In this document: positions 36,656 to 50,959 of the stretch, piece after piece
Numbering within the stretch: position 1 is the first letter of the stretch
Layout of the letters: each line of letters begins with the position of its first letter
NCBI GenBank assembly: GCA_920105625.2
Contig: OV050031.1
Coordinates: 92,447,676 to 92,511,675, forward strand
Direction: 5' to 3'
DNA: 64,000 nucleotides
From: Clusia tigrina
Lineage: Eukaryota; Arthropoda; Insecta; Diptera; Clusiidae
The notes under the pieces: generated by a model
What the model saw: the letters and a program-made list of their open reading frames with translations, nothing else
Told to the model about the DNA's origin: nothing
The model's database searches: none
Translations under genes and position numbers: made by a program

Positions 36656-38419
36656 CTCGAGCCTCTTGTCAATTTAAGCTATCGCTCAAAGCTATGCTAT
36701 CCTTGAGTCCCAAATCAAACACTGATAACACTTCAAATGACCCTAACTTCTGTACGGTACGTCCTACACCTATCAAAGTTTGCAACACACAAATGCATTT
36801 AACTTTTTACTGGAGCGTCATAAAACATTGAAATTTTGTAACAATAAAGTACTCGAGCCTCTCGTCAATTTAAACTATCGCTCAAAGCTATGCTACCCTT
36901 GAGTGCCAAATCAAACACTGATAAAACTTCAAATGCCCCTAACTTCTATACGGTACGTCCTACACCTATCAAAGTTTGCAACATACAAATGCTTATAACT
37001 TTTTACTGGAGCGTCATAAAACCTTGAAATTTTGGAACAATAAAGTACTCGAGCCTCTTGTCAATTTAAGCTATCGCTCAAAGCTATGCTACCGTTGAGT
37101 CCCAAATCATACACTGATAAAACTTCAAATGGCCCTAAATTCTGTACGGTACGTCCTACACCTATCAAAGTTTGCAACATATAAATGCTTGTAACTTTTT
37201 ACTGGAGCGTCATAAAACCTTGAAATTTTGTAACAATAAAGTACTCGAGCCTCTTGTCAATTTAAGCTATCGCTCAAAGCTATGCTACCCTTAAGTCCCA
37301 AATAAAACACTGATAAAACTTCAAATGGCGTTAAATTCTATACGGTACGTCCTACACCTATCAAAGTTTGCAACATATAAATGCTTGTAACTTTTTACTG
37401 GAGCGTCATAAAACCTTGAAATTTTGTAACAATAAAGTACTCGAGCCTCTTGTCAATTTAAGCAATTGCTCAAAGCTATGCTACCCTTGAATCCCAAATA
37501 AAACACTGATAAAACTTCAAATGGCCCTAACTTCTATACGGTACGTCCTACACCTATCAATGTTTGCAACATACAAATGCTTGTAACTTTTTATTGGAGC
37601 GTCATAAAACTTTGAAATTTTGTAACAATAAAGTACTCGAGCCTCTCGTCAATTTAAGCTATCGCTCAAAGCTATGCTACCCTTGAGTCCCAAATCAAAC
37701 ACTGATAAAACTTCAAATGACCCTAACTTCTGTACGGTACGTCCTACACCTATCAAAGTTTGCAACACACAAATGCTTTTAACTTTTTACTGGAGCGTCA
37801 TAAAACATTGAAATTTTGTAACAATAAAGTACTCGAGCCTCTCGTCAATTTAAGCTATCGCACAAAGCTATGCTACCCTTGAGTCCCAAATCAAACACTG
37901 ATAAAACTTCAAATGGCCCTAACTTCTATACGGTACGTCCTACACCTATCAAAGTTTGCAACATACAAATGCTTATAACTTTTTACTGGAGCGTCATAAA
38001 ACCTTGAAATTTTGGAACAATAAAGTACTCGAGCCTCTTGTCAATTTAAGCTATCGCTCAAAGCTATGCTACCCTTGAGTCCCAAATCATACACTGATAA
38101 AACTTCAAATGGCCCCAAATTCTGTACGGTACGTCCTACACCTATCAAAGTTTGCAACATACAAATGCTTATAACTTTTTACTGGAGCGTCATAAAACCT
38201 TGAAATTTTGGAACAATAAAGTACTCGAGCCTCTTGTCAATTTAAGCTATCGCTCAAAGCTATGCTACCGTTGAGTCCCAAATCATACACTGATAAAACT
38301 TCAAATGGCCCTAAATTCTGTACGGTACGTCCTACACCTATCAAAGTTTGCAACATATAAATGCTTGTAACTTTTTACTGGAGCGTCATAAAACCTTGAA
38401 ATTTTGTAACAATAAAGTA
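36656..38419. repeat. Block D: start of the next unit (9 monomers, 1764 bp)
   Basis: The order is A4 A5 A1 A2 A3 A4 A5 A1' A1. The A1' at 38028 ends with an A5-style cttataac, so it looks recombined, and it leads back to a second A1 (38224). As a result 37048-38223 and 38224-39399 are six-monomer copies 1176 bp apart, both with the rare ggcgttaaattc (37327 and 38503) and aagcaattgctc. Confidence 0.83.
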
Positions 38420-41400
38420 CTCGAGCCTCTTGTCAATTTAAGCTATCGCTCAAAGCTATGCTACCCTTAAGTCCCAAATAAAACACTGATAAAACTTCAA
38501 ATGGCGTTAAATTCTATACGGTACGTCCTACACCTATCAAAGTTTGCAACATATAAATGCTTGTAACTTTTTACTGGAGCGTCATAAAACCTTGAAATTT
38601 TGTAACAATAAAGTACTCGAGCCTCTTGTCAATTTAAGCAATTGCTCAAAGCTATGCTACCCTTGAATCCCAAATAAAACACTGATAAAACTTCAAATGG
38701 CCCTAACTTCTATACGGTACGTCCTACACCTATCAATGTTTGCAACATACAAATGCTTGTAACTTTTTATTGGAGCGTCATAAAACTTTGAAATTTTGTA
38801 ACAATAAAGTACTCGAGCCTCTCGTCAATTTAAGCTATCGCTCAAAGCTATGCTACCCTTGAGTCCCAAATCAAACACTGATAAAACTTCAAATGACCCT
38901 AACTTCTGTACGGTACGTCCTACACCTATCAAAGTTTGCAACACACAAATGCTTTTAACTTTTTACTGGAGCGTCATAAAACATTGAAATTTTGTAACAA
39001 TAAAGTACTCGAGCCTCTCGTCAATTTAAGCTATCGCTCAAAGCTATGCTACCCTTGAGTCCCAAATCAAACACTGATAAAACTTCAAATGGCCCTAACT
39101 GCTATACGGTACGTCCTACACCTATCAAAGTTTGCAACATACAAATGCTTATAACTTTTTACTGGAGCGTCATAAAACCTTGAAATTTTGGAACAATAAA
39201 GTACTCGAGCCTCTTGTCAATTTAAGCTATCGCTCAAAGCTATGCTACCCTTGAGTCCCAAATCATACACTGATAAAACTTCAAATGGCCCCAAATTCTG
39301 TACGGTACGTCCTACACCTATCAAAGTTTGCAACATATAAATGCTTGTAACTTTTTACTGGAGCGTCATAAAACCTTGAAATTTTGTAACAATAAAGTAC
39401 TCGAGCCTCTTGTCAATTTAAGCTATCGCTCAAAGCTATTCTACCCTTAAGTCCCAAATAAAAACTGATAAAATTTCAAATGGCCCTAAATTCTATACGG
39501 TACGTCCTACACCTATCAAAGTTTGCAACATATAAATGCTTGTAACTTTTTACTGGAGCGTCATAAAACCTTGAAATTTTGTAACAATAAAGTACTCGAG
39601 CCTCTTGTCAATTTAAGCTATTGCTCAAAGCTATGCTACCCTTGAATCCCAAATAAAACACTGATAAAACTTCAAATGGCCCTAACTTCTATACGGTACG
39701 TCCTACACCTATCAAAGTTTGCAACATATAAATGCTTGTAACTTTTTACTGGAGCGTCATAAAACCTTGAAATTTTGTAACAATAAAGTACTCGAGCCTC
39801 TTGTCAATTTAAGCTATCGCTCAAAGCTATGCTACCCTTGAGTCCCAAGTCAAACACTGATAAAACTTCAAATGGCCCTAACTTCTATACGGTACATCCT
39901 ACACCTATCAAAGTTTGCAACATACAAATGCTTGTAACTTTTTACTGGAGCGTCATAAAACCTTGAAATTTTGTAACAATAAAGTACTCGAGCCGCTTGT
40001 CAATTTAAGCTATCGCTCAAAGCTATGCTACCCTTGAGTCCCAAATCATACACTGATAAAACTTCAAATGGCGCTAAATTCTGTACGGTACGTCCTACAC
40101 CTATCAAAGTTTGCAACATACAAATGCTTGTAACTTTTTATTGGAGCGTCATAAAACCTTGAAATTATGTAACAATAAAGTACTCGAGCCTCTTGTCAAT
40201 TTAAGCTATCGCTCAAAGCTATGCTACCCTTGAGTCCCAAATCAAACACTGATAAAACTTCAAATGGCCCTAACTTCTGTACGGTACGTCCTACACCTAT
40301 CAAAGTTTGCAACATACAAATGCTTGTAACTTTTTACTGGAGCGTCATAAAACCTTGAAATTTTATAACAATAAAGCACTCGAGCCGCTTGTCAATTTAA
40401 GCTATCGCTCAAAGCTATGCTACCCTTGAGTCCCAAATCATACACTGATAAAACTTCAAATGGCGCTAAATTCTGTACGGTACGTCCTGCACCTATCAAA
40501 GTTTGCAACATATGAATGCTTGTAACTTTTTACTGGAGCGTCATAAAACCTTGAAATTTTGTAACAATAAAGTACTCGAGCCTCTTGTCAATTTAAGCTA
40601 TCACTCAGAGCTATGCTACCCTTGAGTCCCAAATCAAACACTGATAAAACTTCAAATGGCCCTAACTTCTATACGGTACGTCCTACACCTATCAAAGTTT
40701 GCAACATACAAATGCTTGTAACTTTTTACTGGAGCGTCATAAAACCTTGAAATTTTGTAACAATAAAGTATTCGAGCCGTTTGTCAATTTAAGCTATCGC
40801 TCAAAGCTATGCTACCTTTGAGTCCCAAATCATACACTGATAAAACTTCAAATGGCCCTAAATTCTGTACGGTACGTCCCACACCTATCAAAGTTTGCAA
40901 CATACAAATGCTTGTAACTTTTTACTGGAGCGTCATAAAACCTTGAAATTTTGGAACAATACAGTACTCGAGCCTCTAGACAATTTAAGCTATCGCTCAA
41001 AGCTATGCTACCCTTGAATTCCAAATCAAACACTGATAAAACTTCAAATGGCCCTAACTTCTGTACGGTACGTCCTACACCTATCAAAGTTTGCAACATA
41101 TAAATGCTTGTAACTTTTTATTGGAGCGTCATAAAACCTTGAAATTATGTAACAATAAAGTACTCGAGCCTCTTGTCAATTTAAGCTATCGCTCAAAGCT
41201 ATGCTACCCTTGAGTCCCAAATCAAACACTGATAAAACTTCAAATGGCCCTAACTTCTATACGGCACGTCCTGCACCTATCAAAATTTGCAACATACAAA
41301 TGCTTGTAACTTTTTACTGGAGCGTCATAAAACCTTGAAATTTTGTAACAATAAAGTACTCGAGCCACTTGTCAATTTAAGCTATCGCTCAAAGCTATGC

Positions 41401-41750
41401 TACCCTTGAGTCCCAAATCAAACACTGATAAAACTTCAAATGGCCCTAACTTCTATACGGTACGTCCTACACCTATCAAAGTTTGCAACATGCAAATGCT
41501 TGTAACTTTTTACTGGAGCGTCATAAAACCTTGAAATTTTATAACAATAAAGCACTCGAGCCGCTTGTCAATTTAAGCTATCGCTCAAAGCTATGCTACC
41601 CTTGAGTCCCAAATCATACACTGATAAAACTTCAAATGGCCCCAAATTCTGTACGGTACGTCCTACACCTATCAAAGTTTGCAACATATAAATGCTTGTA
41701 ACTTTTTACTGGAGCGTCATAAAACCTTGAAATTTTGTAACAATAAAGTA
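38420..41750. repeat. Block D: 17-monomer tandem duplication, copy 1 (3331 bp)
   Basis: The order is A2 A3 A4 A5 A1' A2' A3' B1 B2 C1 C2/B2 B3 E1 E2 C1a C1b C2. All 17 types recur in the same order at +3331. Shared rare markers include ggcgttaaattc (38503), ggtacatcct (39891), ccttgaattcc (near 41010) and catgcaaatg (near 41490). Confidence 0.93.
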
Positions 41751-44700
41751 CTCGAGCCTCTTGTCAATTTAAGCTATCGCTCAAAGCTATGCTACCCTTA
41801 AGTCCCAAATAAAACACTGATAAAACTTCAAATGGCGTTAAATTCTATACGGTACGTCCTACACCTATCAAAGTTTGCAACATATAAATGCTTGTAACTT
41901 TTTACTGGAGCGTCATAAAACCTTGAAATTTTGTAACAATAAAGTACTCGAGCCTCTTGTCAATTTAAGCAATTGCTCAAAGCTATGCTACCCTTGAATC
42001 CCAAATAAAACACTGATAAAACTTCAAATGGCCCTAACTTCTATACGGTACGTCCTACACCTATAAATGTTTGCAACATACAAATGCTTGTAACTTTTTA
42101 TTGGAGCGTCATAAAACCTTGAAATTTTGTAACAATAAAGTACTCGAGGCTCTCGTCAATTTAAGCTATCGCTCAAAGCTATGCTACCCTTGAGTCCCAA
42201 ATCAAACACTGATAAAACTTCAAATGACCCTAACTTCTGTACGGTACGTCCTACACCTATCAAAGTTTGCAACACACAAATGCTTTTAACTTTTTACTGG
42301 AGCGTCATAAAACATTGAAATTTTGTAACAATAAAGTACTCGAGCCTCTCGTCAATTTAAGCTATCGCTCAAAGCTATGCTACCCTTGAGTCCCAAATCA
42401 AACACTGATAAAACTTCAAATGGCCCTAACTTCTATACGGTACGTCCTACACCTATCAAAGTTTGCAACATACAAATGCTTATAACTTTTTACTGGAGCG
42501 TCATAAAACCTTGAAATTTTGGAACAATAAAGTACTCGAGCCTCTTGTCAATTTAAGCTATCGCTCAAAGCTATGCTACCCTTGAGTCCCAAATCATACA
42601 CTGATAAAACTTCAAATGGCCCTAAATTCTGTACGGTACGTCCTACACCTATCAAAGTTTGCAACATATAAATGCTTGTAACTTTTTACTGGAGCGTCAT
42701 AAAACCTTGAAATTTTGTAACAATAAAGTACTCGAGCCTCTTGTCAATTTAAGCTATCGCTCAAAGCTATTCTACCCTTAAGTCCCAAATAAAAACTGAT
42801 AAAATTTCAAATGGCCCTAAATTCTATACGGTACGTCCTACACCTATCAAAGTTTGCAACATATAAATGCTTGTAACTTTTTACTGGAGCGTCATAAAAC
42901 CTTGAAATTTTGTAACAATAAAGTACTCGAGCCTCTTGTCAATTTAAGCTATTGCTCAAAGCTATGCTACCCTTGAATCCCAAATAAAACACTGATAAAA
43001 CTTCAAATGGCCCTAACTTCTATACGGTACGTCCTACACCTATCAAAGTTTGCAACATATAAATGCTTGTAACTTTTTACTGGAGCGTCATAAAACCTTG
43101 AAATTTTGTAACAATAAAGTACTCGAGCCTCTTGTCAATTTAAGCTATCGCTCAAAGCTATGCTACCCTTGAGTCCCAAGTCAAACACTGATAAAACTTC
43201 AAATGGCCCTAACTTCTATACGGTACATCCTACACCTATCAAAGTTTGCAACATACAAATGCTTGTAACTTTTTACTGGAGCGTCATAAAACCTTGAAAT
43301 TTTGTAACAATAAAGTACTCGAGCCGCTTGTCAATTTAAGCTATCGCTCAAAGCTATGCTACCCTTGAGTCCCAAATCATACACTGATAAAACTTCAAAT
43401 GGCGCTAAATTCTGTACGGTACGTCCTACACCTATCAAAGTTTGCAACATACAAATGCTTGTAACTTTTTATTGGAGCGTCATAAAACCTTGAAATTATG
43501 TAACAATAAAGTACTCGAGCCTCTTGTCAATTTAAGCTATCGCTCAAAGCTATGCTACCCTTGAGTCCCAAATCAAACACTGATAAAACTTCAAATGGCC
43601 CTAACTTCTGTACGGTACGTCCTACACCTATCAAAGTTTGCAACATACAAATGCTTGTAACTTTTTACTGGAGCGTCATAAAACCTTGAAATTTTATAAC
43701 AATAAAGCACTCGAGCCGCTTGTCAATTTAAGCTATCGCTCAAAGCTATGCTACCCTTGAGTCCCAAATCATACACTGATAAAACTTCAAATGGCGCTAA
43801 ATTCTGTACGGTACGTCCTGCACCTATCAAAGTTTGCAACATATGAATGCTTGTAACTTTTTACTGGAGCGTCATAAAACCTTGAAATTTTGTAACAATA
43901 AAGTACTCGAGCCTCTTGTCAATTTAAGCTATCACTCAGAGCTATGCTACCCTTGAGTCCCAAATCAAACACTGATAAAACTTCAAATGGCCCTAACTTC
44001 TATACGGTACGTCCTACACCTATCAAAGTTTGCAACATACAAATGCTTGTAACTTTTTACTGGAGCGTCATAAAACCTTGAAATTTTGTAACAATAAAGT
44101 ATTCGAGCCGTTTGTCAATTTAAGCTATCGCTCAAAGCTATGCTACCTTTGAGTCCCAAATCATACACTGATAAAACTTCAAATGGCCCTAAATTCTGTA
44201 CGGTACGTCCCACACCTATCAAAGTTTGCAACATACAAATGCTTGTAACTTTTTACTGGAGCGTCATAAAACCTTGAAATTTTGGAACAATACAGTACTC
44301 GAGCCTCTAGACAATTTAAGCTATCGCTCAAAGCTATGCTACCCTTGAATTCCAAATCAAACACTGATAAAACTTCAAATGGCCCTAACTTCTGTACGGT
44401 ACGTCCTACACCTATCAAAGTTTGCAACATATAAATGCTTGTAACTTTTTATTGGAGCGTCATAAAACCTTGAAATTATGTAACAATAAAGTACTCGAGC
44501 CTCTTGTCAATTTAAGCTATCGCTCAAAGCTATGCTACCCTTGAGTCCCAAATCAAACACTGATAAAACTTCAAATGGCCCTAACTTCTATACGGCACGT
44601 CCTGCACCTATCAAAATTTGCAACATACAAATGCTTGTAACTTTTTACTGGAGCGTCATAAAACCTTGAAATTTTGTAACAATAAAGTACTCGAGCCACT

Positions 44701-45081
44701 TGTCAATTTAAGCTATCGCTCAAAGCTATGCTACCCTTGAGTCCCAAATCAAACACTGATAAAACTTCAAATGGCCCTAACTTCTATACGGTACGTCCTA
44801 CACCTATCAAAGTTTGCAACATGCAAATGCTTGTAACTTTTTACTGGAGCGTCATAAAACCTTGAAATTTTATAACAATAAAGCACTCGAGCCGCTTGTC
44901 AATTTAAGCTATCGCTCAAAGCTATACTACCCTTGAGTCCCAAATCATACACTGATAAAACTTCAAATGGCCCCAAATTCTGTACGGTACGTCCTACACC
45001 TATCAAAGTTTGCAACATATAAATGCTTGTAACTTTTTACTGGAGCGTCATAAAACCTTGAAATTTTGTAACAATAAAGTA
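41751..45081. repeat. Block D: 17-monomer tandem duplication, copy 2 (3331 bp)
   Basis: This copy directly abuts copy 1 and has the same 17 types. I noticed only a handful of differences: ctataaatg for ctatcaatg (about 42062), cgaggctctcg for cgagcctctcg (42143 unit), aaaccttg for aaactttg (about 42117), aacttctat for aactgctat (about 42430), ccctaaattctg for ccccaaattctg (about 42611), and gctatactac for gctatgctac (about 44931). That implies well over 99% identity and a recent event. Confidence 0.93.
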
Positions 45082-47627
45082 CTCGAGCCTCTTGTCAATT
45101 TAAGCTATCGCTCAAAGCTATTCTACCCTTAAGTCCCAAATTAAAACTGATAAAACTTCAAATGGCCCTAAATTCTATACGGTACGTCCTACACCTATCA
45201 AAGTTTGCAACACACAAATGCATTTAACTTTTTACTGGAGCGTCATAAAACATTAAAATTTTGTAACAATAAAGTACTCGAGCCTCTCGTCAATTTAAGC
45301 TATCGCTCAAAGCTATGCTACCCTTGAGTCCCAAATCAAACACTGATAAAACTTCAAATGCCCCTAACTTCTATACGGCACGTCCTACACCTATCAAAGT
45401 TTGCAACATACAAATGCTTATAACTTTTTACTGGAGCGTCATAAAACCTTGAAATTTTGGAACAATAAAGTACTCGAGCCTCTTGTCAATTTAAGCTATC
45501 GCTCAAAGCTATGCTACCGTTGAGTCCCAAATCATACACTGATAAAACTTCAAATGGCCCTAAATTCTATACGGTACGTCCTACACCTACCAAAGTTTTT
45601 AACATATAAATGCTTGTAACTTTTTACTGGAGCGTCATAAAACCTTGAAATTTTGTAACAATAAAGTACTCGAGCCTCTTGTCAATTTAAGCTATCGCTC
45701 AAAGCTATGCTACCCTTAAGTCCCAAATAAAACACTGATAAAACTTCAAATGGCCCTAAATTCTATACCGTACGTCCTACACCTATCAAAGTTTGCAACA
45801 TATAAATGCTTGTAACTTTTTACTGGAGCGTCATAAAACCTTGAAATTTTGTAACAATAAAGTACTCGAGCCTCTTGTCAATTTAAGCTATTGCTCAAAG
45901 CTATGCTACCCTTGAATCCCAAATAAAACACTGATAAAACTTCAAATGGCCCTAACTTCTATACGGTACGTCCTACACCTATCAATGTTTGCAACATACA
46001 AATGCTTGTAACTTTTTATTGGAGCGTCATAAAACTTTGAAATTTTGTAACAATAAACTACTCGAGCCTCTCGTCAATTTAAGCTATCGCTCAAAGCTAT
46101 GCTACCCTTGAGTCCCAAATCAAACACTGATAAAACTTCAAATGACCCTAACTTCTGTACGGTACGTCCTACACCTATCAAAGTTTGCAACACACAAATG
46201 CAATTAACTTTTTACTGGAGCGTCATAAAACATTGAAATTTTGTAACAATAAAGTACTCGAGCCTCTCGTCAATTTAAGCTATCGCTCAAAGCTATGCTA
46301 CCCTTGAGTCCCAAGTCAAACACTGATAAAACTTCAAATGGCCCTAACTTCTATACGGTACGTCCTACACCTATCAAAGTTTGCAACATACAAATGCTTA
46401 TAACTTTTTACTGGAGCGTCATAAAACCTTGAAATTTTGGAACAATAAAGTACTCGAGCCTCTTGTCAATTTAAGCTATCGCTCAAAGCTATGCTACCCT
46501 TGAGTCCCAAATCATACACTGATAAAACTTCAAATGGCCCCAAATTCTGTACAGTACGTCCTACACCTATCAAAGTTTGCAACATATAAATGCTTGTAAC
46601 TTTTTACTGGAGCGTCATAAAACCTTGAAATTTTGTAACAATAAAGTACTCGAGCCTCTTGTCAATTTAAGCTATCGGACAAAGCTATTCTACCCTTAAG
46701 TCCCAAATAAAAACTGATAAAACTTCAAATGGCCCTAAATTCTATACGGTACGTCCTACACCTATCAAAGTTTGCAACATATAAATGCTTGTAACTTTTT
46801 ACTGGAGCGTCATAAAACCTTGAAATTTTGTAACAATAAAGTACTCGAGCCTCTTGTCAATTTAAGCTATTGCTCAAAGCTATGCTACCCTTGAATCCCA
46901 AATAAAATACTGATAAAACTTCAAATGGCCCTAACTTCTATACGGTACGTCCTACACCTATCAAAGTTTGCAACATATAAATGCTTGTAACTTTTTACTG
47001 GAGCGTCATAAAACCTTGAAATTTTGTAACAATAAAGTACTCGAGCCTCTTGTCAATTTAAGCTATCGCTCAAAGCTATGCTACCCTTGAGTCCCAAATC
47101 AAACACTGATAAAACTTCAAATGGCCCTAACTTCTATACGGTACGTCCTACACCTATCAAAGTTTGCAACATACAAATGCTTGTAACTTTTTACTGGAGC
47201 GTCATATAACCTTGAAATTTTGTAACAATAAAGTATTCGAGCCTCTTGTCAATTTAAGCTATTGCTCAAAGCTAAGCTACCCTTGAATCCCAAATAAAAC
47301 ACTGATAAAACTTCAAATGGCCCTAACTTCTATACGGTACGTCCTACACCTATCAAAGTTTGCAACATACAAATGCTTGTAACTTTTTATTGGAGCGTCA
47401 TAAAACCTTGAAATTATGTAACAATAAAATACTCGAGCCTCTTGTCAATTTAAGCTATCGCTCAAAGCTATGCTACCCTTGAGTCCCAAATCAAACACTG
47501 ATAAAACTTCAAATGGCCCTAACTTCTGTACGGTACGTCCTACACCTATCAAAGTTTGCAACACACAAATGCATTTAACTTTTTACTGGAGCGTCATAAA
47601 ACATTGAAATTTTGTAACAATAAAGTA
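45082..47627. repeat. Block E: A-type and B-type run (13 monomers, 2546 bp)
   Basis: This starts with a 195 bp A2'-like monomer (aaattaaaactg), then A5 A1 A2 A3 A4 A5 A1' A2' A3' B1, followed by two recombined monomers (47236 with gtattcgag and gctaagctac; 47432 with gaaattatg and aaatactcg). It has its own private changes, such as gtttttaacat near 45600, gcaattaac near 46201 and tatcggacaaag near 46676, so it is less recently homogenised than 38420-45081. Confidence 0.82.
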
Positions 47628-48999
47628 CTCGAGCCTCTTGTCAATTTAAGCTATCGCTCAAAGCTATGCTACCCTTAAGTCCCAAATAAAACACTGATAA
47701 AACTTCAAATGGCCCTAACTTCTATACGGTACTTCCTACACCTATCAAAGTTTGCAACATACAAATGCTTGTAACTTTTTATTGGAGCGTCATAAAACCT
47801 TGAAATTATGTAACAATAAAGTACTCGAGCCTCTTGTCAATTTAAGCTATCGCTCAAAGCTATGCTACCCTTGAGTCCCAAATCAAACACTGATAAAACT
47901 TCAAATGGCCCTAACTTCTATACGGCACGTCCTGCACCTATCAAAATTTGCAACATACAAATGCTTGTAACTTTTTACTGGAGCGTCATAAAACCTTGAA
48001 ATTTTGTAACAGTAAAGTACTCGAGCCACTTGTCAATTTAAGCTATCGCTCAAAGCTATGCTACCCTTGAGTCCCAAATCAAACACTGATAAAACTTCAA
48101 ATGGCCCTAACTTCTATACGGTACGTCCTACACCTATCAAAGTTTGCAACATACAAATGCTTGTAACTTTTTACTGGAGCGTCATAAAACCTTGAAATTT
48201 TATAACAATAAAGCACTCGAGCCGCTTGTCAATTTAAGCTATCGCTCAAAGCTATGCTACCCTTGAGTCCCAAATCATACACTGATAAAACTTCAAATGG
48301 CCCTAAATTCTGTACGGTACGTGCTACACCTATCAAAGTTACCAACATATAAATGCTTGTAACTTTTTACTGGAGCGTCATAAAACCTTGAAATTTTGTA
48401 ACAATAAAGTACTCGAGCCTCTTGTCAATTTAAGCTATTGCTCAAAGCTATGCTACCCTTGAATCCCAAACAAAACACTGATAAAACTTCAAATGGCCCT
48501 AACTTCTATACGGTACGTCCTACACCTATCAAAGTTTTCAACATACAAATGCTTGTAACTTTTTATTGGAGCGTCATAAAACCTTGAAATTTTGTAACAA
48601 TAAAGTACTCGAGCCTCTTGTCAATTTAAGCTATCACTCAGAGCTATGCTACCCTTGAGTCCCAAATCAATCACTGATAAAACTTCAAATGGCCTTAACT
48701 TCTATACGGTACGTCCTACACCTATCAAAGTTTGCAACATACAAATGCTTGTAACTTTTTACAGGAGCGTCATAAAACCTTGAAATTTTGTAACAATAAA
48801 GTATTCGAGCCGCTTGTCAATTTAAGCTATCGCTCAAAGCTATGCTACCTTTGAATTCCAAATCAAACACTGATAAAACTTCAAATGGCCCTAACTTCTG
48901 TACGGTACGTCCTACACCTATCAAAGTTTGCAACACACAAATGCATTTAACTTTTTACTGGAGCGTCATAAAACATTGAAATTTTGTAACAATAAAGTA
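47628..48999. repeat. Block E: 7-monomer unit (1372 bp)
   Basis: The order is F1 (cattg with cttaagtcccaaataaaac and aacttctatacgg), C1a, C1b, C2, D3, B3, and an E1/E2 hybrid (48804: tacctttgaattcc). The rare acagtaaag of C1b at 48011 recurs 1372 bp later at 49383. The gttaccaac of C2 recurs with it. Confidence 0.85.
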
Positions 49000-50959
49000 C
49001 TCGAGCCTCTTGTCAATTTAAGCTATCGCTCAAAGCTATGCTACCCTTAAGTCCCAAATAAAACACTGATAAAACTTCAAATGGCCCTAACTTCTATACG
49101 GTACGTCCTACACCTATCAAAGTTTGCAACATACAAATGCTTGTAACTTTTTATTGGAGCGTCATAAAACCTTGAAATTATGTAACAATAAAGTACTCGA
49201 GCCTCTTGTCAATTTAAGCTATCGCTCAAAGCTATGCTACCCTTGAGTCCCAAATCAAACACTGATAAAACTTCAAATGGCCCTAACTTCTATACGGCAC
49301 GTCCTGCACCTATCAAAATTTGCAACATACAAATGCTTGTAACTTTTTACTGGAGCGTCATAAAACCTTGAAATTTTGTAACAGTAAAGTACTCGAGCCA
49401 CTTGTCAATTTAAGCTATCGCTCAAAGCTATGCTACCCTTGAGTCCCAAATCAAACACTGATAAAACTTCAAATGGCCCTAACTTCTATACGGTACGTCC
49501 TACACCTATCAAAGTTTGCAACATACAAATGCTTGTAACTTTTTACTGGAGCGTCATAAAACCTTGAAATTTTATAACAATAAAGCACTCGAGCCGCTTG
49601 TCAATTTAAGCTATCGCTCAAAGCTATGCTACCCTTGAGTCCCAAATCATACACTGATAAAACTTCAAATGGCCCTAAATTCTGTACGGTACGTCCTACA
49701 CCTATCAAAGTTACCAACATATAAATGCTTGTAACTTTTTACTGGAGCGTCATAAAACCTTGAAATTTTGTAACAATAAAGTACTCGAGCCTCTTGTCAA
49801 TTTAAGCTATTGCTCAAAGCTATGCTACCCTTGAATCCCAAATAAAACACTGATAAAACTTCAAATGGCCCTAAGTTCTATACAGTACGTCCTACACCTA
49901 TCAAAGTTTGCAACATACAAATGCTTGTAACTTTTTACTGGAGCGTCATAAAACCTTGAAATTTTTTTACAATAAAGTACTCGAGCCTCTTGTCAATTTA
50001 AGCTATCGCTCAAAGCTATGCTACCCTTGAGTCCCAAATAAAACACTGATAAAACTTCAAATGGCCCTAAATTCTATATGGTACGTCCTACACCTATCAA
50101 AGTTTGCAACATATAAATGCTTGTAACTTTTTACTGGAGCGTCATAAAACCTTGAAATTTTGTAACAATAAAGTACTCGAGCCTCGTGTCAATTTAAGCT
50201 ATTGCTCAAAGCTATGCTACCCTTGAATCCCAAACAAAACACTGATAAAACTTCAAATGGCCCTAACTTCTATACGGTACGTCCTACACCTATCAAAGTT
50301 TTCAACATACAAATGCTTGTAACTTTTTATTGGAGCGTCATAAAACCTTGAAATTTTGTAACAATAAAGTACTCGAGCCTCTTGTCAATTTAAGCTATCG
50401 CTCAAAGCTATGCTACCCTTGAGTCCCAAATCATACACTGATAAAACGTCAAATGGCCCTAAATTCTGTACGGTACGTCCTACACCTATCAAAGTTTGCA
50501 ACATATAAATGCTCGTAACTTTTTACTGGAGCGTCATAAAACCTTGAAATTTTGTAACAATAAAGTACTCGAGCCTCTTGTCAATTTAAGCTATCGCTCA
50601 AAGCTATGCTACCCTTGAGTCCCAAATCAAACACTGATAAAACTTCAAATGGCCCTAAGTTCTATACAGTACGTCCTACACCTATCAAAGTTTGCAACAT
50701 ACAAATGCTTGTAACTTTTTACTGGAGCGTCATAAAACCTTGAAATTTTGTAACAATAAAGTACTCGAGCCTCTTGTCAATTTAAGCTATCGCTCAAAGC
50801 TATGCTACCCTTGAGTCCCAAATAAAACACTGATAAAACTTCAAATGGCCCTAAATTCTATATGGTACGTCCTACACCTATCAAAGTTTGCAACATATAA
50901 ATGCTTCTAACTTTTTACTGGAGCGTCATAAAACCTTGAAATTTTGTAACAATAAAGTA
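49000..50959. repeat. Block E: 10-monomer segment, copy 1 (1960 bp)
   Basis: The order is F1 C1a C1b C2 D3/D1 D2 D3 D4 D5 D2'. Markers are acagtaaag (49381), gttaccaac (about 49711), attttttta (about 49965), cccaaacaaaac (about 50231), aaacgtcaaatgg (about 50444) and cttctaac (about 50905). The same ten monomers recur 3332 bp downstream. Confidence 0.9.

Noticed and set aside
38420..45081. Duplication produced by assembly error
   Set aside because: Copies differ at several scattered positions and flank differently on both sides, so they are more likely real. Spanning reads would be needed to settle it.
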